Part shown: positions 1-8,153 of the stretch, one piece after another
Numbering within the stretch: the first letter of the stretch is position 1
Layout: each line of letters opens with the position of its first letter
NCBI GenBank assembly: GCA_950022495.1
Contig: CATLLJ010000004.1
Coordinates: forward strand, 1 to 64,000
DNA length: 64,000 bases
Direction of reading: 5' to 3'
DNA from: an uncultured bacterium
Lineage (GTDB): Bacteria; Cyanobacteriota; Vampirovibrionia; Gastranaerophilales; Gastranaerophilaceae
Position numbers and translations under genes: made by a program
The notes under the pieces: generated by a model
Told to the model about the DNA's origin: nothing
Seen by the model: the letters and a program-made list of their open reading frames with translations, nothing else
The model's database searches: none

Positions 1-115
1 TTTCCTATTGATTTTCCAACGGCTTATACTTAAGTCGTTTTTTTTTGTAAAGTTTCAATTAGTATTTAGCAAATTAATAGTTTTAATTGCTTTATATAAT
101 ATAGAAGGTAGATTT

Positions 116-937
116 ATGAATATAAAAGCTATTAAAATTTTTTGCCAGAATTATCCTCAATGCAAGCTGCAACAGGTTTTGTCTCATATTCGCACATCAA
201 AAGCTGCAGAATCAACGAATTTGGCTCCATTAACCGAAGATGTTGTTCAATTATCAAGAGAAGGCCTGGTTGACGATTTATTACGGGTAAGAAATAACTA
301 TCTTGCAGAAAATAAAGATGCTTTTATTACTCTTGATCACATTAAATCAAATTATGATAACAGTTATGTTTTAGGGTCTGTGAAAAATCAAACCGACGAA
401 TTAAACGCAGTATCAACAGAAGATTTCTGTAACCTTTCAGAAATTATGAAAGGTATTAGATTGCCGCGAGATGTAAATGTACATAGAGCAATGGAAGCAA
501 ACGATTTTAATATTGGACGAATACTTCCTGAAGAATTTTTTGCAAGATATTATCAAGAAGGAAAAACTGTTACAATACCAATTTATATGTCTACTTCTCT
601 TGATAAAGATATAGCTTATCGTTTTGCAAAAGACAATCCATATAGATTTGTGATTAATTTAAAAGTTCCAAAAGACACACCTGCTGTGTATATGGAAAAA
701 CTTGCACCCTGTGATGATGTTGTTTATCAAAATGAACAGGAAATAAATGTTATTAAAAACGCAATTGTTCGATTTGGAAAAATGAAAAAATCGGTTAATC
801 CTTTAACCCAAAAACCTGTTTATGAAGTTGAAGGTACTGTTGTGGGATATAAAGATGTTCCGCCTCCGCCAAAAGAAACTTTTGAATTTGATGAGGAGGC
901 AATGGAATTGCTGCGAGCTATGGGATTTGGTAATTAG
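116..937 (+). CDS. ADP-ribosyltransferase-fold protein (R-S-E type), orphan
   Basis: The 273-residue product has the three landmarks of arginine-type mono-ADP-ribosyltransferases in order: R124 in VHRAM, the STS motif at 159-161 (YMSTSLDKD) and the ExE pair E207/E209 in QNEQEIN. Enzymes of this fold transfer ADP-ribose from NAD+ to a protein or other acceptor; the target here is unknown. The first ~100 residues match nothing I recognise, and no signal peptide is visible, so it is either cytoplasmic or exported without a Sec signal. The ATG at 116 is preferred over the longer frame from position 8 because AGAAGG precedes it and the upstream residues look like translated non-coding DNA. No antitoxin or ADP-ribosylhydrolase lies beside it. 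Fold is fairly secure; role as toxin, effector or regulator is open. Confidence 0.7.
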   Translation: MNIKAIKIFCQNYPQCKLQQVLSHIRTSKAAESTNLAPLTEDVVQLSREGLVDDLLRVRNNYLAENKDAFITLDHIKSNYDNSYVLGSVKNQTDELNAVSTEDFCNLSEIMKGIRLPRDVNVHRAMEANDFNIGRILPEEFFARYYQEGKTVTIPIYMSTSLDKDIAYRFAKDNPYRFVINLKVPKDTPAVYMEKLAPCDDVVYQNEQEINVIKNAIVRFGKMKKSVNPLTQKPVYEVEGTVVGYKDVPPPPKETFEFDEEAMELLRAMGFGN

Positions 938-983
938 GATTAATATATTTTCTTTTAACATATATTAGATATAATATATTAAT

Positions 984-3900
984 ATGTTAAAAATAAACGA
1001 AGACAACATTCCGCAAAATTACGAACTGTTCAGACAAAAGATTAAAGACAATAAATCTTTCGCCGTAACAGGGTTAACTTCTGTCTTGCGTTTGTTTCTT
1101 CTGTCAAAAGTCAAAAATTATTCTAAAAAGAAAGTTTTATTTGTAACATCAACAGAACAGAACGCATTAAAATACCAGAGTGATTTGCTTTCCGGTTTTG
1201 ACTTAAAATCTTCTGTTATGCCATTTCAGAATATCTCAATGTATGAAACGGTTTCGCCTAATTTGTATGATTATGCTGAACAAATTCAAATATTAAACTC
1301 CAAACCTGATGTTGTTATTTGTCCTGTAAAAGCTCTTTTAGAAAAATTTCCAAACGCGGATTTTTTCAAAAAAAATAGTCTGAAAATTAAAATCGGCGAC
1401 ACTTTGGATTTGAAAAAATTTGCACGCAAATTGATTGATTTGGGTTACAAAAAATCCACAATGGTCAGTGATGTTTCAGAATTCAGTATACGCGGAGATA
1501 TCGCAGATGTTTATTCGCTAAACCAAAACCCTGTTAGAATTGAGCTCTGGGGTGATGAAGTAGTTGATATCAGATACTTTGATAATGAAACACAAAAATC
1601 TGTTGAAAAAGCTAAAGAAACAACGATAATGCCGGTTTATAAATTCATTACAGCAGGTCAGGAAGATCTGGTAAAAGAAATTCAAAGCCGAATTAACGAT
1701 ATTGATGAAGAAATTCCGGAAGAAAATTACTTTGAAGGAATTGAAGTTTATCAAAACTTTTTCAACAAAAATCTTGTGTCCATACTGGATTATTTCAAAG
1801 ATTACACAATAATTTTTGACGAAACCACAGAAATATATTCAAAGTATGAATTTTTAGACGAGAATTTCAACAAACAAATTGAAGAAAACAAAAAACTTGC
1901 AATAATAAAAGAAATTGAAGGTAAAAATCACTATACATTTGAAGAATTTTTGCGTGAAACCTCAAGTTTTCAAAAAATCGGATTTAATAATTTTATAGAC
2001 GGGGCAACTTTTGATCTGATTGAATTTGAGTCTCAGCCTTTGCGGAATTTTGAAGCAAATATTGATTTAGTTGCAGAGTTTATAAGTAATTCCCTCGCCC
2101 CTGATGGGAGAGGGTCAGGGAGAGGGGGCTACAGAATAATCATAGCCACTGATTACCCCGAACGTGTAAAAGAAATTCTATCTGAACGTGAGATTTTCAA
2201 TGTTGAATTTTCGGAAAGTATTGTTTCCGGCGGATGTATTCTGGAAGATTTCAAAACTATTATTATTACTGATAGAGAACTATTTAATAAACGTTCAAAA
2301 GAAATTACTGCATCAAAAAAATCGTATTATAAAGAAAAGCCCGAATATATTGAAAACATAAACGACATCAAACCGGGTGAATACGTTGTACACACAATTC
2401 ACGGCTTGGGTGTTTATAAAGGACTGTCAAAACAGGAAATTGACGGACAATTAAAAGATTATTTGACAATAGAATACGCAAATAAAGATAGGCTGCATAT
2501 TCCGGCAGAACAAATCAACCTGCTTTGCAGATACCGCGGTTCCGGAACTGTAAAACCAAAACTGTCCAGAATGGGCGGAAAAGATTGGGAAAGCACAAAA
2601 GCCAAAGTTAAAAAAGCTGTCGAAGTTGTTGCTTATGACCTTTTACGACTTTATGCCAGACGTAAAATGCAGCAAGGAATACAATTTTTACCTGATACCA
2701 ACTGGCAGATTGAAATGGAAGAGGCATTTGAATTTGTCGAAACCCCTGACCAGCTGAAAGCGATTTCGCAGGTTAAATCTGATATGGAATCAGAACAACC
2801 TATGGACAGGCTTATTTGCGGAGATGTCGGATTTGGCAAGACAGAAGTTGCAATGCGTGCAATATTTAAAGCCGTTACTTCAGGAAAACAGGTTGCCGTT
2901 GTAGTTCCGACAACGATTCTTGCACTACAGCATTTTCAAACTCTTTCCGAAAGATTTAAACCTTTCGGGGTCGGAGTCGAACTTTTATCAAGATTTAGAA
3001 CAGCCAAAGAACAGAAAGAAACAATTAAAAATCTTGCAACAGGTAAATGTGATGTTGTTGTCGGAACCCACAGACTTTTGCAGGAAGGAATTGTGTTTAA
3101 AGATTTAGGACTTCTTGTAATTGACGAAGAACACAGGTTTGGAGTACGTCACAAAGAAAAATTAAAACAATTACGTGAAAACATTGATATTCTTTCAATG
3201 TCAGCAACCCCTATTCCGCGTACACTTTATATGTCTCTATCCGGAATAAAAGATATGTCGGTAATAAACACCCCTCCGAAGAATCGTCTGCCGATTAAAA
3301 CTTATGTCGGCGAGTGGAATGAAAATATGGTAAAAAATGCCATAAATCACGAAATTGACCGCGAAGGACAGGTTTTCTATCTTTATAACAGGGTTGAAAC
3401 CATTCAGGAATTCAAAAATCAGCTTCAAAAAATTGTTCCGAATGCCAGAATTGCAATCGGTCACGGACAAATGGATGAAAAAGCGTTAGAAGAGGTTATT
3501 GTAGATTTTTCAAACCACGAATACGACATTCTTCTGGCAACAACAATTATAGAAAACGGTATTGATATTCCTAACGCGAATACAATGATTATTCATGACG
3601 CTGACCGCTTCGGACTTGCACAGTTATACCAGTTAAGAGGACGTGTCGGACGTTCGCAAAGACAGGCATACTGCTATTGTTTCTACAAAAAAAGCAAAGA
3701 AATTACAAAAGATGCCGTACATCGTCTCAAAGCAATCAAAGAAATTACAACCCTTGGAAGCGGTTATCAAATTGCCCTGCGAGATGTTGAAATCCGCGGA
3801 GTAGGTAATATTCTAGGCACAAAACAACACGGACACATGATAAATGTTGGTTTTGATACATACTGCGAACTTTTGGAAGAAACTGTTCAGGAACTTCAAG

Positions 3901-4397
3901 GAGAAAAAGTTGACAAAATTAATCCGACAATCGTAGATATCAATGTAACTGCGTATATTCCGGATGAATGGGTTGGTTCATCCGAGCAAAAAATGATTGA
4001 ATATAAACGTCTGGCGGATGTTAAAAGTCCTGTGGAACTTGATTATATTACAGAAGAATGGCGGGATAGATTTGCAAAACCTCCGGAATCTGTTGAAAAT
4101 CTTATCAAACTTATCAAATTAAGACTTTCAGCAACAGAAGTAAAGATTGCAGCAATTCGCGAAACACAGGATTCTATAAGAATTTATACACCTTATTCAA
4201 AAGCAGAATGGAATTTGGTTCAAAAAGTTTTACCTGCAAATCTGGCTAAAAAAATCAAGTTTACAGTTGCACCTGCATCCTGTCAGGAAGGCTCGTCTAT
4301 ATTGATTTTGAACACCTCCTATGTAAATTTTAATGAAGTATTTAACATTTTATCAGATTTGTTTTATTATATTCATAAAGTTAGTCACGAGTATTAA
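984..4397 (+). CDS. mfd: Transcription-repair coupling factor Mfd
   Basis: This 1137-residue translocase releases RNA polymerase stalled at DNA lesions and recruits UvrA. Visible parts in order: UvrB-like N-terminal region, RNA-polymerase-interacting CarD-like domain near 465-520 (YVVHTIHGLGVYKG), Walker A GDVGFGKTE near 610, DEEH box near 713, SATPIPRTLYMSLSG near 740, and GRVGRSQRQAYCY near 887, followed by the C-terminal D7 region. Oddity: around residue 370 a Gly/Arg-rich stretch SLAPDGRGSGRGG, coded by G/C-rich DNA unlike the rest of the gene, interrupts the otherwise ordinary join between DLVAEFISN and YRIIIATDYPERV. A TATAAT lies only 8 nt before the ATG and no Shine-Dalgarno is visible. 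The foldase gene follows after 23 nt. Confidence 0.96.
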   Translation: MLKINEDNIPQNYELFRQKIKDNKSFAVTGLTSVLRLFLLSKVKNYSKKKVLFVTSTEQNALKYQSDLLSGFDLKSSVMPFQNISMYETVSPNLYDYAEQIQILNSKPDVVICPVKALLEKFPNADFFKKNSLKIKIGDTLDLKKFARKLIDLGYKKSTMVSDVSEFSIRGDIADVYSLNQNPVRIELWGDEVVDIRYFDNETQKSVEKAKETTIMPVYKFITAGQEDLVKEIQSRINDIDEEIPEENYFEGIEVYQNFFNKNLVSILDYFKDYTIIFDETTEIYSKYEFLDENFNKQIEENKKLAIIKEIEGKNHYTFEEFLRETSSFQKIGFNNFIDGATFDLIEFESQPLRNFEANIDLVAEFISNSLAPDGRGSGRGGYRIIIATDYPERVKEILSEREIFNVEFSESIVSGGCILEDFKTIIITDRELFNKRSKEITASKKSYYKEKPEYIENINDIKPGEYVVHTIHGLGVYKGLSKQEIDGQLKDYLTIEYANKDRLHIPAEQINLLCRYRGSGTVKPKLSRMGGKDWESTKAKVKKAVEVVAYDLLRLYARRKMQQGIQFLPDTNWQIEMEEAFEFVETPDQLKAISQVKSDMESEQPMDRLICGDVGFGKTEVAMRAIFKAVTSGKQVAVVVPTTILALQHFQTLSERFKPFGVGVELLSRFRTAKEQKETIKNLATGKCDVVVGTHRLLQEGIVFKDLGLLVIDEEHRFGVRHKEKLKQLRENIDILSMSATPIPRTLYMSLSGIKDMSVINTPPKNRLPIKTYVGEWNENMVKNAINHEIDREGQVFYLYNRVETIQEFKNQLQKIVPNARIAIGHGQMDEKALEEVIVDFSNHEYDILLATTIIENGIDIPNANTMIIHDADRFGLAQLYQLRGRVGRSQRQAYCYCFYKKSKEITKDAVHRLKAIKEITTLGSGYQIALRDVEIRGVGNILGTKQHGHMINVGFDTYCELLEETVQELQGEKVDKINPTIVDINVTAYIPDEWVGSSEQKMIEYKRLADVKSPVELDYITEEWRDRFAKPPESVENLIKLIKLRLSATEVKIAAIRETQDSIRIYTPYSKAEWNLVQKVLPANLAKKIKFTVAPASCQEGSSILILNTSYVNFNEVFNILSDLFYYIHKVSHEY
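2091..2129 (+). repeat. G/C-rich repeat-like insert in frame within mfd
   Basis: About 39 nt with C-run/G-run half-palindromes (CCCTCGCCCC, then GGGAGAGGG and GGGAGAGGGGG) break up AT-rich mfd codons. The length is a multiple of three and adds about 13 residues without a frameshift. Its composition resembles dispersed intergenic repeats rather than gene sequence. Identification as a mobile repeat is inference. Confidence 0.6.
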
Positions 4398-4420
4398 ACA
4401 GAAAGAAAGAGAGAGTTTGT

Positions 4421-5569
4421 ATGAAAGCTAAAAAAATATTAGCAACAGTAATGTTATCGGCATTATTATTTACCGGCTGCGGACTAAAAAACAGTCAGGC
4501 TATTATAAAAATTAATGACGGTGTAATTACCCAAAAACAATATGATGAATTAATTGACCAGAATATTGCATCTTCTCCATTAGGTCAAATGGGTGATTTA
4601 AAAGGTAACAAAGATGGATTTTTATACCTTATGGTAGAACAAAATGTTATTAACCAATTAATCGTTCAAGAACTTTTAAATCAAGAAGCTGAATCAAGAG
4701 ATATTAAAGTAACAAATAAAGATGTTGATAAAGCCGTTAAAGAAATGATGGATAAAATGGGCGGCAGAGATCAGCTGATGAACGTTTTGAAACAAAACGG
4801 CGTATCAGTTGGACAGTTCAAGAAAGATTTAAGAAATCAAATTAAAATGCAAAAACTTGCAAACGCAGCAGGTAAAATTAAAGTATCTGATGCTGACTGC
4901 AAATCTTTCTATGACAAAAATAAAGACAAATTCAAACACAATGATCAAGTTAGAGCTTCTCACATTTTGATTTCTGCTAACGAATATCAAATCGGAGAAG
5001 AAATCTCTTCAGGTTCTAAAAAGAAAATTGAAGAAAAAGAATTAAAAGCTAAAGTTGAAAAAGTTATGGCTGAAAAGAAAGCTGAAGCAGAAAAATTAGC
5101 AAAAGAACTTCAAGCTGATAACTCTAAATTTGCTGCTTATGCTAAAAAATATTCAGAAGATGAAAATTCAGCAAAACAAGGCGGCGACTTAGGCTTCTTT
5201 GCAAAAGACAGAATGGTTCCTGAATTCGCAGAAGCTGCATTCAAAGCAAAACCAAACACTGTAACAGAACCTGTTCAATCTCAATTCGGATACCATATCA
5301 TTATGGTTACAGATAGAAGAGCTGCAGGAGTTGTACCTTACGAAAAAGCTAAATCTGATATCAAAGATTATCTAACTCAAGAAAAACAGGTTAAAGCTCT
5401 TGATGATTTAACTCAAGCTGCTAAGAAAAAATCAAAAATTGAATACTTAGACCAGAGATATAATCCTGATGAAATTGCAAAAAAACTAAACAAACAGGTT
5501 AATGACGTGACAAACGGTCAAGCTGAAAAAGTTAGAAATGCAACAATGAAAGATAATAAGAAAAAATAA
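4421..5569 (+). CDS. PrsA/SurA-like lipoprotein peptidyl-prolyl isomerase (parvulin)
   Basis: The 382-residue protein begins with a lipoprotein signal, MKAKKILATVMLSALLFTGC, with the lipobox cysteine at residue 20. A SurA/PrsA-type helical N-terminal chaperone region follows, then a parvulin domain from VRASHIL (~176) to GYHIIMVTDRR (~296) with the usual GGDLGFF and MVPEF blocks. A lysine/glutamate-rich helical insert lies inside the parvulin domain (~190-225). It would help fold secreted or outer-membrane proteins while anchored by lipid. It starts 23 nt after mfd and probably shares its transcript; a strong terminator follows. Confidence 0.88.
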   Translation: MKAKKILATVMLSALLFTGCGLKNSQAIIKINDGVITQKQYDELIDQNIASSPLGQMGDLKGNKDGFLYLMVEQNVINQLIVQELLNQEAESRDIKVTNKDVDKAVKEMMDKMGGRDQLMNVLKQNGVSVGQFKKDLRNQIKMQKLANAAGKIKVSDADCKSFYDKNKDKFKHNDQVRASHILISANEYQIGEEISSGSKKKIEEKELKAKVEKVMAEKKAEAEKLAKELQADNSKFAAYAKKYSEDENSAKQGGDLGFFAKDRMVPEFAEAAFKAKPNTVTEPVQSQFGYHIIMVTDRRAAGVVPYEKAKSDIKDYLTQEKQVKALDDLTQAAKKKSKIEYLDQRYNPDEIAKKLNKQVNDVTNGQAEKVRNATMKDNKKK

Positions 5570-5586
5570 AGTTTTCTACAATTCTT

Positions 5587-5619
5587 AAAAAGACCTTTCA
5601 AATGAAAGGTCTTTTTTTT
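5587..5619 (+). terminator. Rho-independent terminator after foldase gene
   Basis: Stem AGACCTTTCA / TGAAAGGTCT with a two-base loop, followed by eight Ts. It ends the mfd-foldase unit. Confidence 0.9.
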
Positions 5620-5665
5620 GTAAAAAATCATACAAATGTTTTATTATTAATTTTATTTACTCTGG

Positions 5666-5671
5666 TATAAT
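5666..5671 (+). promoter_or_regulatory. Extended -10 element six bases from the start codon
   Basis: TGG-TATAAT is separated from the ATG at 5678 by six bases, so transcription should begin at or beside the A of the start codon. No Shine-Dalgarno is present. This suggests a leaderless mRNA. Confidence 0.55.
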
Positions 5672-5677
5672 TACGAT

Positions 5678-6892
5678 ATGTTTGATTTATCATCTCCAAC
5701 TGTATATATTCCTGTATTATTTTTAATAATAGTAGTAGTTTTTGTTACTATACTGCATGGTGATGCAAAGAAAAATACACGGGAAAACACAAAAGACCTC
5801 CCGTATTATAACGAAATCGGTCTGTCTATGCACTATATTTACAGAAACATACTTGAAAACGGCAGATTTCAGTACAGAAACCATGTAAATCCTGAAATTG
5901 AATACGAAAATACAACCTATAACGCTCTTCGTCATGCCGGTGTTTTGTATTCGTTATATATGTACGAAAAATACGGTCTTGAAAAAAAATATCATGAAGT
6001 AAGAGTTAAGGCTTCAAAATATTTTATAGACAGATACATAAAAAAATTAAAAGATGATAAATATGTAGTTGCATCCATTCCGGAAGAAGAAGGTATAAAA
6101 ATAAATATTGCTAAATCCGGAGCCGCAGGTGTTGCGTTATCTGCATTATGCAATTTGTATCAGGAAGATGTAATCAGCCTTGAAGTTTTACAAGGGTTAG
6201 GAGAATATCTTCTATTTATGCAGAATGATGAAGGCAATATTTACGCATATTACGATTTAGATAATAATGCTGTAAATACTGTTGCAGAAGCAATATTTTA
6301 CCCTGCAGAAGCCGCTGTTGGTCTTTTATATTTATACGAAATTGACCCGCAGGAAAAATGGCTTAATGCTGCTAAAAAAGCACTGAATTATATTGTTAAA
6401 ACAAGAAAAAAATTAGATTTAGAAATCCCGTTTGATCACTGGTCTGTTTTAGCAATAGAAAAATTATTTAAAGATAAGCTTGCAACCCCTGAAGAATTTA
6501 ATACATACAGAGCTTACGCCGAACAAATGGCAATCCCGATGCTAAGCCAGCAGATTACAAACCCGAATAACAGTTATTACGGAGCTTTTAAAGATAATGT
6601 AAGACCTTGCAGCCTCGGTACAATTATGGAAGGTATGGCGTCTATCTACTTCTGCACAGACAGCGAAGATTTGAAAAAAATTCTATTTAAATCAATGTCT
6701 ATCGGTAATTTATTTTTAAGTAAAGTTCAAGTTAAAACAGGGGTACAGGCAGGCGGTCTGCCAAACTCTGCAAACTGGGTAAGACCGGAAGTTACACCGA
6801 ATGCAAGTATTATCAGAATAGACAATGTTCAACACGTTGTTACAGGCTGGCTGAAATTCCAAAATATTTTGAAAATAACTGACGAATACTAA
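5678..6892 (+). CDS. Membrane-anchored protein, probable (alpha/alpha) toroid fold, function unknown
   Basis: The 404-residue protein has one N-terminal membrane helix (YIPVLFLIIVVVFVTILHG) and then a long, mostly helical region with repeated helix pairs of the sort seen in six-hairpin glycosidase or terpenoid-cyclase-like toroids (TTYNALRHAGVLYSLYMYE, GAAGVALSALCNLY, AEAAVGLLYLYEIDP, PFDHWSVLAIEKLF, GTIMEGMASIYF). The C-terminus ends in conserved-looking polar segments around GGLPNSANWVRPE. The domain should face the periplasm and may act on a polysaccharide, but no catalytic residues can be named. It stands alone, convergent with a diguanylate cyclase gene two bases away. Confidence 0.6.
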   Translation: MFDLSSPTVYIPVLFLIIVVVFVTILHGDAKKNTRENTKDLPYYNEIGLSMHYIYRNILENGRFQYRNHVNPEIEYENTTYNALRHAGVLYSLYMYEKYGLEKKYHEVRVKASKYFIDRYIKKLKDDKYVVASIPEEEGIKINIAKSGAAGVALSALCNLYQEDVISLEVLQGLGEYLLFMQNDEGNIYAYYDLDNNAVNTVAEAIFYPAEAAVGLLYLYEIDPQEKWLNAAKKALNYIVKTRKKLDLEIPFDHWSVLAIEKLFKDKLATPEEFNTYRAYAEQMAIPMLSQQITNPNNSYYGAFKDNVRPCSLGTIMEGMASIYFCTDSEDLKKILFKSMSIGNLFLSKVQVKTGVQAGGLPNSANWVRPEVTPNASIIRIDNVQHVVTGWLKFQNILKITDEY

Positions 6893-6894
6893 TT

Positions 6895-7548
6895 TTAAAC
6901 AAGAATAGATTTATTTCTTCCGCTATTTTTAGCTTCATACAAAGCGTGATCAGCTTTTTCAATCAGTTCTTCTTTTGTTTTAATTTCTTCTGTTAACTGG
7001 CATGCACCAATACTAACAGTTACATTAACAGGCTCGCCCTGATAGCTTAAATCAAGTGTTGCAACTGTTTTTCTAAATCTTTCTAATGGAATAACCGCCT
7101 GTTCAATATCGGTTTCTGTGAGGATTACAACAAACTCTTCTCCGCCGTATCTGAATACAGTATCAGTTTTTCTAAATGTTTGTAATGCAGCATTTGAAAC
7201 CTGCTTTAATACGTAATCTCCGCATTGATGACCATAAGTGTCGTTTACCTGTTTGAAAAAGTCAATATCAAACATTACAAGAGTTAATTTGTTTTTATAA
7301 CGTTGTGCTCTTAAAAATTCTTTTTCGTAAGAACTGTCAAAATATCTTCTGTTAGACAAACCTGTTAATTCATCTGTTAAAGATAAATACTTGGTTCTTG
7401 AATACATAAAATTAATTTGTTTAATAACTTCCATCTTATTTTCTTCAGGAATATCAAAAGTACGAATTATATTTTCTATATTTTGCTGAATTTCATCTAA
7501 CACTCCGTCAGGAATATTGAAATCTACATTTTCTAAATCTTCAACCAT
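6895..7548 (-). CDS. Diguanylate cyclase (GGDEF domain)
   Basis: The 217-residue protein has a short N-terminal helical region (1-50) and one GGDEF domain. The active-site motif is GGEEF at 135-139, preceded by RYG, and an RxxD product-inhibition site (R126-D129) sits exactly five residues upstream. It should make cyclic di-GMP from two GTP and be feedback-controlled. There is no membrane helix or recognisable sensor domain, so the input is probably through the N-terminal helices. AGAGGAG five bases before the ATG fixes the start. Confidence 0.92.
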   Translation of the reverse strand: MVEDLENVDFNIPDGVLDEIQQNIENIIRTFDIPEENKMEVIKQINFMYSRTKYLSLTDELTGLSNRRYFDSSYEKEFLRAQRYKNKLTLVMFDIDFFKQVNDTYGHQCGDYVLKQVSNAALQTFRKTDTVFRYGGEEFVVILTETDIEQAVIPLERFRKTVATLDLSYQGEPVNVTVSIGACQLTEEIKTKEELIEKADHALYEAKNSGRNKSILV

Positions 7549-7725
7549 AAAACTCCTCTTATAGTCACTTTAGCACAAAAATTATATTAAATCTCTTATT
7601 TAAACATTAAATATATTCGTCAAATTTTTGCAAAACTTTAGTAAGAGATATAGTTTATTTACAATTATTAAAAGATTACCTTATGGGGTGGCATTATTAT
7701 CAGGGGGAAATTTTTAATTAAGCAT

Positions 7726-7752
7726 TAAAAAACCGGCTCGAAAGCCGGTGTT
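7726..7752 (-). terminator. Terminator of the small gene, TTCG tetraloop
   Basis: On the minus strand ACCGGCT-TTCG-AGCCGGT is followed by six Ts. It lies about 25 bases after the stop codon of the 52-residue gene and supports that gene being transcribed. Confidence 0.85.
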
Positions 7753-7774
7753 TAAAAATTTGTTGATGGATGGA

Positions 7775-7933
7775 TTACATAAGTCCTAAGACTTTTTTGT
7801 ACCAGGAAAACGATTCTAATTCTGTGCCGTTAAAAGTTGCTTTAGCACATTGAGCTTTCAAATAATTTTCAAACTCATCAGTAAATTTTGATTTTGTTTT
7901 TTTGACTTCTTTGTCAGATACAACTGTTGCCAT
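7775..7933 (-). CDS. Small soluble protein of 52 residues, unknown
   Basis: Reading the minus strand gives MATVVSDKEVKKTKSK... ending in SWYKKVLGLM. The ATG has an excellent AAGGAG eight bases upstream, and the terminator just after the stop completes a full transcription unit. The product is charged, lysine-rich at the N-terminus, has one cysteine (C29), and contains no membrane helix or signal peptide. It does not match any family I know. The unit lies alone between a diguanylate cyclase gene and acsE. Confidence 0.75.
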   Translation of the reverse strand: MATVVSDKEVKKTKSKFTDEFENYLKAQCAKATFNGTELESFSWYKKVLGLM

Positions 7934-8141
7934 AGAAAACACTCCTTACATATATTAAAGTTTGTAAACTTTTGTTATATTATACCATGAAAGCTATAGT
8001 TTTTCTAGATATAAAACCAAATATTTTAATTTTTTGCTACTATAAAAGGCTTTTAATTGTAAATTTTCATTAAGACGATTTGTTTTTTTATATTTTGGAA
8101 CATTAAGCAAAATTTTTGTCATATTTTTGACATCTTTATGG

Positions 8142-8147
8142 TAAAAT
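8142..8147 (+). promoter_or_regulatory. Extended -10 element six bases before acsE
   Basis: TGG-TAAAAT ends six bases before the ATG at 8154 and there is no ribosome-binding site, the same geometry as at 5666. Leaderless transcription is the simplest reading. Confidence 0.5.
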
Positions 8148-8153
8148 TTTGAT

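Noticed and set aside
8..115. 36-codon N-terminal extension of the ADP-ribosyltransferase-like gene
   Set aside because: The ATG at 116 has AGAAGG before it and a TATAAT at 95-100 lies inside the extension.
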